DNA of 64,000 bases from NCBI GenBank assembly GCA_016584305.1, contig JACEEZ010019061.1, positions 1-64,000 of the forward strand. The letters are read 5' to 3'. How positions within the stretch are numbered: the first letter of the stretch is position 1; each line of letters opens with the position of its first letter. The translations under genes and the position numbers were made by a program. Below the pieces are notes generated by a model. The model searched no databases, was not told the DNA's origin, and saw nothing but the letters and a program-made list of their open reading frames with translations. Below, one piece after another: positions 41,331 to 53,286 of the stretch. The DNA comes from Chionoecetes opilio. Its lineage: Eukaryota; Arthropoda; Malacostraca; Decapoda; Majidae.

Positions 41331-42640
41331 TGTGTGTGTGTTCACCATGTCTTGCGTATCACCATGCTGGACTCGCGACCGTCTGCCTTCACCTTCCGGA
41401 GAAGCTTAATGCATTTTATCAAAGCTTTTAGCATTCTTTCCCCATCGAATACTTTCCTCTCTGTCTCTTTTGCTACTGCACATTTCCATCACCTTACACT
41501 TTTTTAAGCATTCAACTCCATTTTCCCATAGTTGACTCCATCTGAAAATCATAATCTAATCTTTTGTAAATGCCTCACAGTCCTCTTTACTGTCTACTTT
41601 TCTTATGAATTTAGCAGAATCACGAATAACTCATATAACTATTCACTCCTCTGTCATATCATTGACCATAGACCCAAGAACATCACTGGGCCAATACTGA
41701 TCCTTGAGAACTCCACTTATACACTGCACCATTCTGAACTTCTGATCTTTTAATACTGTTCTCATATCTCTGTTGCTCAAAAGTCTTCATCGCCACTTCA
41801 GCAAACCACCCTTCAATCCCTGCCTACATGTCTATCTTCCATGATCCAGTCTCTTGTGGAGGTACCTTGTCAAATGCCTTCTTTAGGTCCAAGTATTGCC
41901 TCGACCACCCCTCTCTTCCCTGTTGTCACATCGATCACCTCGAGTAAAAGCTTAATAAAATTCGTTTACATGACATTCCTCCATAAATCCAAACTGGCCA
42001 CCCTGCGAGTGTTTTTTGTCTCTTCCAATATTTCAACATCTGTTCTTCCACAAGTTTTTCATTATTTTTGCCACCACGCTTGTTGTAATTGTTAATTTAA
42101 TGTTTCTTCTTTGTCTCTCTTTGGAATGGCCACAATATTGCTCTTTTAACAATCAAGCGAAGAACTCTGCTCTCCTTGATTGAACTCTCAATTACACTAT
42201 GTAACTTTCTGCTGGTTTAGGTTCCTGCAAATCTTTCATTATCCAGTTGTACCTCCATCTGGACCCGGGGCTTTTCTTCACTCTAGACTTTTCCATTAGC
42301 TTTTTACTTCTATTAACGTCTACTTTTATGTCTTCATTATATTTTCTTTTGCTATTTATTTTTTCGTTTGAAATTCAACTTTCCTCTTGTAAATACAGTC
42401 TGAAGCAACTTATTCATGCACTCTGCCTGTGTAATGCATCTTCATACCATGCCTTCGGACCTTCAGCTTATCTATTCCTTCTTGTTTGTCATTTTCCAAT
42501 TTATATATATTAGAAAGTTTTGGTTCGTTCTTACATTTTCTATTATTTCTCTCATAGTTACTTCTGTCTTCTCTTTCGAATTCTTACATATATTCATTTC
42601 ATTTGTTTTGGTACTTCTCCCATAAGTTTGTACCCGTCCT
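41331..42640 (-). pseudogene. decayed jockey-like LINE reverse transcriptase
   Basis: Read on the minus strand in shifting frames: INWKMTNKKEGIDKLKV (about 42480-42530), KKSPGPDG (about 42270), TSVVAKI (about 42090), GQFGFMEE (about 42000), YLDLKKAFDKV (about 41880, RT motif with catalytic Asp), SSQGSVLA (about 41700). These match the order of a jockey/CR1-type RT. The FADD active-site block is not intact. Many frameshifts and stops. Confidence 0.82.
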
Positions 42641-43610
42641 TTTTTTCCTCCAACTATTCCTACTATTCCAACTATTTTGTGTGCATTGTGTGTATGAGTG
42701 TAATTTGTGTGTGTTGGACCGATTGTATATACTTTAGCTTGGTGTTGCAGTAGATAAACTCTCATAAATTTTTTATCTCTCCCAGACCACAAACCCAAAG
42801 TACCCCAACACACACCCAGTGGTTCCCATTTGTGTCAATTATTTTGCACTAACTCCCCTTATGTGGACGGACTAGTATTGGGGACCTGGAAGAGTAGCGT
42901 ATTTTCTCAGGCCCTGCTACTGTGTGGGAATTTTTTTCTGATGAGATCCTGAGCAATGTTATATGGTCTCGGCCACCTTTCCCTGTATAACAAATTAAGG
43001 CAAACATTAGTTTATAATAATAATCCATAGCTATATCTTTGGTATGCTGGGATCAATGTACACTACACTAGAGTTAAAACTTGATTAAATAATTAATGTA
43101 TCTACATAAAGGTGGAAGGTAGGTTTGGGAAGAGTGTAAAAGGGGAAAAGGTTTGCTCAGAGTGATGGTGAAACTGGATCATCATATTACATACCTGTCA
43201 CAGCTCAGTCACTGCATCTTGCCTATCATCCTTGGTGACTTAAAGTCTTAGGCTGCTGGAGGGCAGGGGGTGTAAGGGGAAGGTGGTGTCATACAGTGTT
43301 TGAAAAGTGAGGTAAGGAGCACCCTTGCTCACCTCCTTGTATGCACGCATATAGTTTTCACGCATATACTGCACCGATACTGTTTTACCGTAGTAAGCAT
43401 CCAGAGATGAGTTTCGTGGCTTTCATGTTCAGGTCACTACCATAGGGCAACTCAACAGATTCCTCAGACTAGCTCCTAAATTACTTACCATTCAAAGCTA
43501 AAATTCACCTCCTGCCAACTACCCTCCTGTCAGGCACTAGTTAAGTTCTCCTAAATCATTACTTTCATTGCTCCATTCCCTACTGCCACACTCTAAGACT
43601 TACTTTTCCT
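42641..43610. other. no gene recognised
   Basis: AT-rich unassigned sequence; the first ~180 bp may be the upstream continuation of the LINE. No coding motif seen. Confidence 0.4.
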
Positions 43611-44296
43611 CTTAGATTATAGTGATTACTAAGCCCGCAAAGGCCGCCCTCCTGTCGGACTTTTTTGCTAGCTCCTGCGGAGGGCTATTGGTGGGCCTTC
43701 GCCCACCACCTGTGTTTTGTGGGACCTTTGGCCCACCAAAACACTCTCCGATAGCCCCTTCTAACTTTCCTGAAATCATGGTGTAGAAATGTATGTATAA
43801 CCCCCAACCCATTCACATCACCCCCAACCCATTCACATCACTCCATTACCCATCACCCCCCCCCCCCTTTCACTCCCCCATTACCCATCACCCCCCACCC
43901 ATTTCCCTCACCCATTACCCATTCACATTCACCATTACCCTCACGCCCCCACCTATTCCCTCACCATCACCCATCACCCCCCACCCATTCACTCACCCAT
44001 CACCCCACACCATTCACTCACTACCATCACCCCACCCATTTCACTCACTCATTCCATCACCCTACATCAAGGTTTCCTCAATTCTGCGGCAACCCACTTT
44101 TTTTGTTCACAATTCTCGCTAATAGGCTACTAAAAAAAAAGTGATCAGAGTCATCTCATAGTGGGTTGTAAAACCTTTCCCCTGGTCGAGCTGTCTCCAA
44201 AAAAAACTGTGCCATAGAGGGATTCCGCCACAGGGGGCGCACCTATCCGCGGACAACCAGACAGACAGACACACTTCGCTTATATTATTATAGATA
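43611..44296 (+). repeat. composite dispersed repeat with CCCATTCAC-rich minisatellite
   Basis: The head (43611-43800) contains atagccccttctaactttcc, shared with 13338. A cccattcac/ccatcacc minisatellite fills 43801-44070. The tail (44160-44296) matches 4865-5032. Head, variable array and tail may form one retroposon whose array expanded. Confidence 0.6.
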
Positions 44297-46119
44297 ATGG
44301 CTCAATTTTACAAGTTGTGATATCAATAATTACAGTTCCTTCAAGCTTAACCATTGACGTAACCGAATCGTCCACGATTGCTTTGGGCCTCTGGTAGGAT
44401 CTATATCCAAGACAACGTCTACCCCTTCTTCGTGCTGAATGTTCCAGAAGCACTGGGCTTTTAGCCTTACGCAATAACAGGAGGTTAGAACGGGGTGTAC
44501 TTGGTGGTCCTCTGCCGACTGGTGTTAATGCCATAGACGTCAGACCTCAAAATCCTGTAAATAAACCAATGGTGGTGTAATTGTTGTCATCAATAATGTA
44601 CTTAACTACTCACTGTGGTAGCATGTGGGCCAGATGCCTCTAACTGATACCCCTGATCACGTGAATAATGCTATACTGTTAGCAGTCTAACAATGATTGA
44701 TTAGTATAGAAATTCCTTTTGCATACCTGACCAAATGCCTGGATGCCTTTATAGTTTCAATGTCGGATAACTTGATGGAAGAAAAATTTGACTACACAGC
44801 TGCATTTACTATATTCAATGTGGAGCTAGCATTCAGGCTTCTAATTATATAAGACCCTAAACCTTATAAATTATATAAAGTTATTATCTAATTAAATAGA
44901 AAAACCTATACAGGCAACAAGAATATAGTGGCAAGAATTATTTACTCTATCATGAAACCAACCCCACTCACTCACTCTCCACTATTAAACTACAGTAAAC
45001 ACCACCGTATCCACATTTATTTTACCCAAAGTCTGTTTCATCATTATGAGGTTATTTGTCTTGGTGGCTACTGATGGCGTCCCTTCCTACTACTCAAATA
45101 TTTATTGAGCTAACAGCCACTCCCGCATTTATCGATGTGGTCCTCATTTCTTGTAATGGTTTGTTATAATTATCCATGTGCTTGTCAGTATTATGAGCTC
45201 CACACAACACTTTATTAAACATTTCAGATTTGATTGATGATTATGAACATTCTGGCTTACTATTGCGAGCGTTTCAGGCTATGTTCTGCACCATATGCGA
45301 ATTTGGGATACCAATCAATCAAAATTGTAGATGGAATTGGACACAACGATAATGGTTTTCCTTGCTGTTGTGGCTACCATTTGAGATTAAACTTTTTTTT
45401 ATCCTGTCATAGCTCAAGTAATATAGCTCGTATGGATACAGGGGCATTTAACTGTAGCCTGTGCCTAACAAATCCTTGACAAATCAAGACGTAACTGTCC
45501 CATTATCCTTACTCCATCCCATTGTCATCTCTTTCAATTACTCAGTGTTGAAATGGCAGTCTTGAGTGTTTGGTGTCCTCTCCTCTTGACCATTTGTTTT
45601 GGGGTGGTAGGGTGAGCCACCAGATGTTTTTATATTGAAAAGGGCCAATATCATTCTTGTTGACCTTGAAAAATAAACATGATCAATAAATGACAATATA
45701 GACAAGATACACTAGAAGTTACATATAAATCGACTCATAAGGTTGACCAATGACTGTATGGTCAGGCAGTAAAGATGGGTCCTGGTGGCCATAAGAAATG
45801 TTAAAGAGTTATGAGTGTCTGGGACAGTTATTCTGAAGTTATATTCACTCGAAGGCAGAGGACTGCTAAAGAGTTGGCGTACGCCAGTAAGGCAGACCAA
45901 AGATACAAAGGACGAGGTCTTGAAGAAGGACCAAGAAATCAAGGCACACAGTGCAACGTCACCGAGCTGACTGGCAACACCATGAGGTACAAACACCTAA
46001 AACACGTGACTTTCAGATTCTAATGATAATGAATTGCTACATGATAAGAGAAATTTGTTGATATATCCCATTACCAAAAAAACCCACAAAAATAGTATGA
46101 CATTGAATTATGGCAGGGC
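44297..46119. other. no gene recognised
   Basis: Includes an 84-codon minus-strand frame (44280-44534), arginine- and proline-rich at its start, that I cannot assign, and a 70-codon plus frame (45811). Otherwise unremarkable. Confidence 0.35.
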
Positions 46120-46159
46120 TTCTCTACAATTTTTTTTGGGGTTTATTCACATAATTTCT

Positions 46160-46560
46160 CATACGTTTACTCATTAACAAATTCTCGGCCTAGATCAGTG
46201 ATAATCTTTGATGGGGGGGGCCATAGGCGTAATCATTTTCAATCCGGCCTTGGCAACACTGGGGCCGATTTGTCCTGGTAGTGGGTAGGCCACCACCCAC
46301 TTGGTGAATAAATCCGTTCATCGTGATGACGAACTTATTCTCCTTTAGGTGTCCTCTTAAAAGGGGCCTATAGTCCACACCCAGCACTTCCATCTCCCCT
46401 CAGCTCCCCTCAGCCTTGATGGGATGTAGTTCCTGTCCCTTGGGGGTTTTTGTATTTTTTTGTAACTGACACGTGGGACAGGTCTTGATCTGAAAATGTC
46501 ACAATTTCTCATATAAGACCTGAAAAGGTTGTTTGTGGGATATACCTGCCAGGACATCAA
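46160..46560 (-). pseudogene. integrase core fragment (KRBA2/retroelement-like)
   Basis: Minus-strand pieces in order: TCPTCQLQKNTKTPKGQE (zinc-binding CC), VLGVDY and ENKFVITM (first catalytic Asp region), then KIITDLGREFVNE-like sequence (second Asp) near 46165-46210. The order and motifs fit a DDE integrase of the type found in gypsy/Ginger-like elements and in domesticated KRBA2. At least three frameshifts, and the Glu region is missing. Confidence 0.75.
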
Positions 46561-48449
46561 AACCGGGTTAAACACACTGAATGAAAACTGGACCAGTACC
46601 ATTTGCATGACTAGCAAATCCTCCCTTCGGATCCAATTCTGAAGTCTCCACGACGACAAAAGATTGAGAACAACAAAGTTATTATCAAGTTCTTTGTCAT
46701 GACATCGGAAACAGCAAATACACATCAAGATCAGGCACGACACTATTGCTTGAATCAATGACCATATAAGACTAATTTCATAAGGAATTATGCATAAACA
46801 TCCCATTACAACACAGGCCTACATCAATTACACAACCATGGAACTAGGAAGTTAGATGCCCTCGTTTTTGCTGACGAGCACGTTTTTTACTTCAGTTCAA
46901 GTAGAACTGAAATTAATCGTCCGGACCCATTTTTTGTTGTAAAAAACGGCTGACTTGGACTGCAAAGTGACAACATATGTTTGATATACTAACTCGGTAT
47001 GCTATAATTTTTGTTGCATTAAATCGGGAATGAGGAAATTGGGCTGGACGAGACTTCAATGGAATGTTTTTGCACAGTCCAGAAAAAATACATCCACCCA
47101 CCGCTCCAAGTATTGCATTGTTTTGTTGGGGGGAGGGGGGGGGGGTACCAAACTTAAACAATCCAGAAGGTTGTGAAGCAAACACTGTTTTCTCAACACA
47201 ACTCTTTTGATTATGGTTTGAAATTATCGCTCATTTTGTCCTCTCATGACAATATTCCATTAATTAACCTCCAACTCCAGATGTAAGGTCATAATTTGTG
47301 AGGTGTTGTACAGTGGATGTTTAAAGGAGGCTAAATGATAAGCTAACTTGGGAAACGTTTCGAGGCCTCAAAGAGTGGATTGGCTGTGCTACCATGTCGT
47401 TTGCTAATGACACCATGTTTGCTAGCTGAGTGAAACTTAAAATAATTTTTACTCTTTTAAAAAAAGTCGTTCAAATCACCATTGCTCGGTGCAATACATA
47501 ACACTGTCATTTGTTCTCCATTATTATAATCTTCCCTGCATACCACGCATACAAACCTCGCTTTCCAACCTATTTACATTACATTCTAGCATGAAATCCA
47601 CCTGCCATACTATAAGATACATTTCCCTCCAAAACTCCGCATTGAAATCACCACCTGCAATACTATAAATACATTCCCTACAAAAACCCTAGTCCCATCT
47701 TCACCTCTGGCATTAAGAAAGAGCTTCAAAATATACTTCCCATTCATACCATCACGAGTGCTAGTCAACCAATAGTACACCCTCGGTGATTTTTGGCCTG
47801 TGTGCCTTGATGCCAAGGTGTGAACACCACAATGCATTTCTTTGAGGACATCTTCACCTCTTCGCATTTTTCACCACTAGTCTCTTGACATTGGCTGATC
47901 CATACGGTGGCCTCTTTATTGCCACAATAATACAACATGCTCCTGCAAGAGAAAAAGAACAACTTTGAATAGTCAGCCATTTGGAGTCACATATAAACCT
48001 ACCACAGGAACATCTGAAACATATATAACCTACACTCTTGGAGTGGAAAGACCGGCATAAAACTAGAGTGGATTGGATTCCAGTGTTAATAATAGTTTGT
48101 ATCTGAAATAAGCAATAAATGGCTTTGACTATATACTGTGGGATTCCATCATGCAACCCCACTGAAAGTGGATTCAACATTGTAATTGTCCTGTTCCCCG
48201 CCTTCCGCCATCCTTCCTCCCCCTCCACCCTTCGTCCCTTCCCTCATGATCACCCGATTTCCTCTTCCTCTTCTTCGCATCTATAACCGTCTCGCTGTTA
48301 AGTCCTATTCTTAACTTACCCCTCCATCCTGGCTGTAAACGAGCGCATCCTTTTGTATCAACAATATCATCCCGTCCCCCCCCCAGGACCACTGACTTCC
48401 TTCACATAATACACTTGCTCCCCCACCTGAATAACACCTGATTCTTCTA
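46561..48449. other. no gene recognised
   Basis: May include the upstream remainder of the integrase element to about 46800. A G-run lies at 47131-47147. The pyrimidine-rich block after 48190 may belong to the next LINE fragment. Confidence 0.35.
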
Positions 48450-48965
48450 ACCCCTCTACTCACCTACCACTTCCACTAGCATCCCTCGCTAACCTCTACA
48501 CTCTGTCTGTTCTTCATTGGAACATTCACGACTTCCCGCTCCACAGATAAGACCTTTGTCTCTTGGATTTCTTGCTATAATCTCATGTTATCTGCCCTCA
48601 CAGAAACTTTTCTTACTCACCCCCTGTCCTCGGTCCCAATTCCCATCTCAAATCTTCTCCTTCCCCCAACAAATACACATCCTTCCTCTAATCTAACCCT
48701 CCTGCTGTAACAATCCCCTTGCCCCTTCCTTCACCGTTTCACTCATTCTCTCTAACCACTCCCCCTTTAGTATGCTTTGCTATAGTGCCATATGACCTTC
48801 GGAGGTCTGGCACATTTCCCCTTTTTTAATGATTAATTTATTCATTAAATTCTTTTCCCCTCCCTCACCGTTTCCACTCACTCTCTATAAACCCTTTCTT
48901 TTTTTTCATGCTTTACCATAGTGCATATGAACCCTGAGTCTGCACATGCCCCCTTTTTTGCATTT
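48450..48965 (+). pseudogene. possible LINE endonuclease fragment with duplicated 3' segment
   Basis: A shifted-frame reading includes LMLSALTETFLTH, resembling the ALTET motif of APE endonucleases. It is followed by two diverged copies of a segment containing 'ccctcaccgttt', 'atgcttt-ccatagtgc' and 'cccctttttt' (48715-48835, 48865-48960), like a repeated LINE 3' end. Confidence 0.4.
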
Positions 48966-49559
48966 AAATCATCAACTGTGTTTTGATCTTAGCCAGGAAG
49001 GAGGCATAACTTACCTTCAACCACAAAATTGTGAGCAATCTTCCTTAAACCACTTCTCTCACTGGCTTGCAACGGATCTAGAATATGTCCCTGCTTGCCT
49101 AGTGACGATTTTGCGTCCAGTGTAACCCACTATCACGAACCACGCCTTCAGGAGCCATGATCTGAAGACAAATTAAATGACGAGTAATGACACTGCTGTT
49201 GCAATCAGTAAAACTATAGTCATTTTCACCTAAATGGGGGGGCTGCGCCACCCCAGACTCAACCCCTCCTTCACTAAACTAACTTAGAACATTGGTTAAC
49301 TGGCCAACATAGCCTACTTAACATTTATGGCTTATTTTCTGGTATCAATACCTTATGCAGGACACGGGTACAATTCGATTGAAAGTTATATATTGGTTGC
49401 TGTACTATCAAGATCAAGACGTGAACTGTCGCCGAATAAGGAAAACTCGCCGCCGTGAGAAATTTGGAACTCTCGCCCAGAGATTTCCCTTCGGCGACAG
49501 TTTCCATGGCAGTCGATCCCGTTATTAAGCTCAGATAACTCGTGTTCACTCACTGTAAT
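48966..49559. other. no gene recognised
   Basis: A hairpin-like block (gtcgccgaa ... ttcggcgac, 49428-49500) contains ggaactctcgcc, related to blocks near 13840 and 24755. Confidence 0.4.
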
Positions 49560-52470
49560 GGCAGATCTAACTTCTTAATCTTTCTCAGAGGAGCATAAAT
49601 GCTTGTTTTGAAGAGTGCTATAGACAGGAAACAGAGGTTAAAATAGGAACATTAGTCTCTCCGTGTTGATATATCTTATCTCACTCTTATACTCGTTATT
49701 AAGCATCAGATAACTACTCGTCACTTCACTGTAATGGTAATCAACCTTTCTTTTCCTCTTTCTCAGACGAATAAATGGCTGTTAGAGAGTGGCTATAACA
49801 GGAAAACCAGGGGTTAAAACAGAAACACGTGGGGAGGTATCTCATCTCACTCATTATTACTCGTATTAGCACAGAGACTACTCGTCATCACTGTAATGGT
49901 AGATCTAACCTTTTCTTTCTCTTTCTCAGCGAATAATGCTGTTGTAGAGAGTGCTAGAACAGAAACAGGGGTTAAAACATAAACACGGTGGGAGGATATC
50001 TCATCTCACTCATTATTAACCCTCCTTATTAGCACAGATAACTAACTCGTCACTCACTGTAATTGTAGATCTAACCTTTCTTTTCTCTTTCTCAGCGATA
50101 AATGCTGTTTAGAGAGTGCTATAACAGGAAACATGGGTTTAAAACAGAACACTGGGAGGATATCTCATCTCCTCATTATTACTCGTTATTAGGCACGATA
50201 ACTACTCGTCACTCCTGTAATGGTAGATCTACCTTTCTTTTTCTCTTTCTCAGCGAATTAAAGGCTGTTTAGAGAGTGCTATAACAGGAAACAGGTGTTT
50301 AAAACAGAAACACGTGGGAGGAAATATCCATCTCACTCATTATTACTCGTTTATTAGCACAGATAACTATACTTCGTCCATCAACTGTAATGGTAACTAA
50401 CCTTTCTTTTCCTCTTTCTCAGCGGAATAATGCTGTTTTTATAGAGTGCGATAACAGGAAAACAGGGGTTAAAACAGAAACCGTGGAGGATATCTCACTC
50501 ACTCATTATTACTCGTTTATTAGCACAGATAACTACTCGTCACTCACTGTAAATGGTAGATCTAAAACCCTTTCTTTTCTCTTTCTCAGCGAATAATGAT
50601 GTTAGGGAGTGGCTATAAACAGGAAACAGGGTTAAAACAGAAACAAGTGGGAGGATATCCCATCTCACTCATTATTACTCGTTATTAGCACAGATAACTA
50701 CTCGTCACTCACTGTAATGGTAGATTCTAACCTTTCTTTTCTCTTTCTCAGCGATAATGCTGTTTTAAGAGTGCTGATAACAGGAAACAGGGGTTAAAAC
50801 GAACCACGTGGGAAGATTCTCATCTCACTCATTATTACTCGTTTATTAGCACAAGATAACTACTCGTCACTCACTGTAATGGTAAGATCTAACCTTTCTT
50901 TTCCTCTTCTCAGCGAATAAATGCGGTTTAGAAGAGTGCTATAACAGGAAACAGGGGTTAAACAGAAACACGTGGGAGGATATCTCATCTCACTCTTATT
51001 ACTCGTTATAGCACAGATTAACTACTCGTCACTCACTGTATGGTAGATCTACCTTTTCTTTTTCTCTTTCTCATGCGAATAAATGCTGTTCAGAGAGTGC
51101 TATACAGGAAACAGGGTAAAAAAAAAACAGAAACGCGTGAGGATAGCTCATCTCACTCATTATTACTCCGTTATTAACAAGGCCCACAAAACGGAATTTT
51201 TTGTCACTCTCGTCACTCACTGTATTGGTAGATCTACGAACCTTTCTTTTCTCTTTCTCAGCGAAGGTAAATTGCTGTTTAGGAGTGCTAGTAACAGGAA
51301 ACAGGGTTAAAACAGAACACGTGGGGAGATAGCTCATCTCACTCATTATTACTCGTTTTTGGGGAGATCACAGATAACTACTCCGTCACTCACTGTAATG
51401 GTAGATCTAACCTTTCTTTTCTCTTTCTCAGCGATAAATGCTGGTTTAGAGAGTGCTATCACAGGAAACATGGGTTTAAACAGAACACTGGGAGATATCA
51501 TCATCTCCTCATTATTACTCGTTATTAGCACAGATAACTACTCGTCACTCCTGTAATGGTAGATCTAACCTTTCTTTTTCTTTTCTCAGCGAATAATTCT
51601 GTTTAGAGAGTGGCTATAAAAGGAAACAGGAGTTAAAACAGAAACACGTGGGAGATACTCATCTCACTCATTATTACTCGTTATTAACAACAGATAACTA
51701 CTCGTCACTCACTGTAATGGTAGAATCTAACCGTTCTTTTCTCTTTCCTCAGCGAATAAATGCGGTTAGAGAGTGCTATAACAAAACAGGGTTAAAACAG
51801 AAACACGTGGTGGATATCTCATCTCACTCATTATTACTCCGTATTACACAGATAACTACTCGTCCCACTCACTGTAATTGGTAGATCTAACCTTTCTTTT
51901 CTCTTTCTTCACGAATAAAAATGCTCTGTTTAAGAGTGCTATAAAAGTAAACAGGGTTAAAACAGAACACGTGGGAGTATATCTCATCTCACTCATTATT
52001 TTACTCGTGTATTAGCACGAGATTACCTACTCGTCACTCACTGTAATGGTAGATCTAACCTTTTCTTTTCTCATTTCTCAGCGAATAAATGCTGTTTTAG
52101 AGAGGCTATACACAGAAACAGGGTTAACAGAAAAACAACGTGAGGATATTCTCGTCTCACTCATTATTACTCGTTATTAGCACAGATAACTGACTTCGTC
52201 CACTTCACTGTATGGAGATCTAACCTTTCTTTCCTCTTTCTCAGCGAATAAATGCTGTTTAGAGAGTGCTATAACAGGAACAGTGGTTAAAACAAACACG
52301 TGTGAGGATTATCTCATCTCACTCATTATTACTCGTTATTAGCCAGATAACTACTCGTCACTCCCTGTAAATGGTAGATCTAACCTTTCTTTCTCCTTTC
52401 TCAGCGAATAGCGGCTTTTAGAGAGTGCTATAACAGGAAACAGGGGTTTAAAACAGAAACACGTGGGAGG
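49560..52470. repeat. satellite, ~166 bp period, 18 copies
   Basis: Each unit contains gtaatggtagatctaacctt, then a pyrimidine run ending tctttctcag, then cgaataaatgctgtttagag, ataacaggaaacaggggtta and aaacacgtgggagg. The cag positions run from about 49588 to 52405 with a mean spacing of about 166 bp. Copies differ mostly by single-base indels. Open frames inside are artefacts. Confidence 0.95.
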
Positions 52471-52488
52471 TTTTTTCGACTAGGGCTG

Positions 52489-52768
52489 GGCCGCGAAACG
52501 ATTCCTGAACGATTCCGAGATTCCCCCACAAATAGGCAGTGGAATAGATTCCCTCAACGGAATCGATTCTCGGAAACGATTCCCAGATATTTCACATTGA
52601 GTTATATATACGTAAACAGTGGCAGCGTAGAGAGTTGTTATATATATATATATATATATATCTATTTATAATATATATATTATATATATATATAGTATAT
52701 AATATTATATATATATATATATATAAGATATATCTGTATATATATATACATATATATATATGGATCTA

Positions 52769-52854
<86 letters not shown>

Positions 52855-53263
52855 GACTTTATATATACAACTTTTAACAAATAAATCCAATGCAGGAGTA
52901 AGAATAACGATACTACTACTACTATTACTACTACTAATAATAATAATAAGAAGAAGAGTAATAATAATAATATTAATAGTAATAGTAATAATGATAATAA
53001 AAGTCCATAAATCTAACGGGGCGCAAAGGCAGGATGATCGTAAGAGCTACACGGAATGAACAAGACTCTCTGCAGCGAGGAGGGAAACGATTCCAGAATG
53101 TCGTCTAACTGAGTCCTCCCATGCGGCGCGCGAGGAAGGTAGAGCCTAGCGGAGCGCGAGGAAAACGATTCGGAATCGTTCCGGAAACATCCGGGAACGT
53201 TCCACGATCCACCACCTAAAGAATCGGAATCGTATTCCAGGATACGATCTTGCCAACCCTATT
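52489..53263. mobile_element. hAT-like MITE containing a (TA)n expansion
   Basis: The left end TAGGGCTGGGCCGCGAAACG and the mirrored right end (reverse complement TAGGGTTGGCAAGATCG) enclose many 'ggaatcgattc'/'ggaacgatt' motifs. TA repeats occupy 52638-52855 and a trinucleotide-rich stretch follows. No clean 8 bp duplication was found. Confidence 0.6.
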
Positions 53264-53286
53264 TTGCCCTTTCCGCTGAGTGTTTG

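Noticed and set aside
43793..44122. A proline/histidine-rich protein
   Set aside because: It is the translation of a cccattcac-type minisatellite.
44280..44534. An 84-codon minus-strand gene
   Set aside because: No recognisable domain or codon pattern; it overlaps a dispersed repeat tail, so it is kept only as unassigned.
49560..52470. CRISPR-like array
   Set aside because: Whole ~166 bp units repeat with no unique spacers, and the genome is eukaryotic; this is a satellite.
52680..53059. Tyr/Ile-rich open frames
   Set aside because: They are translations of (TA)n repeats.
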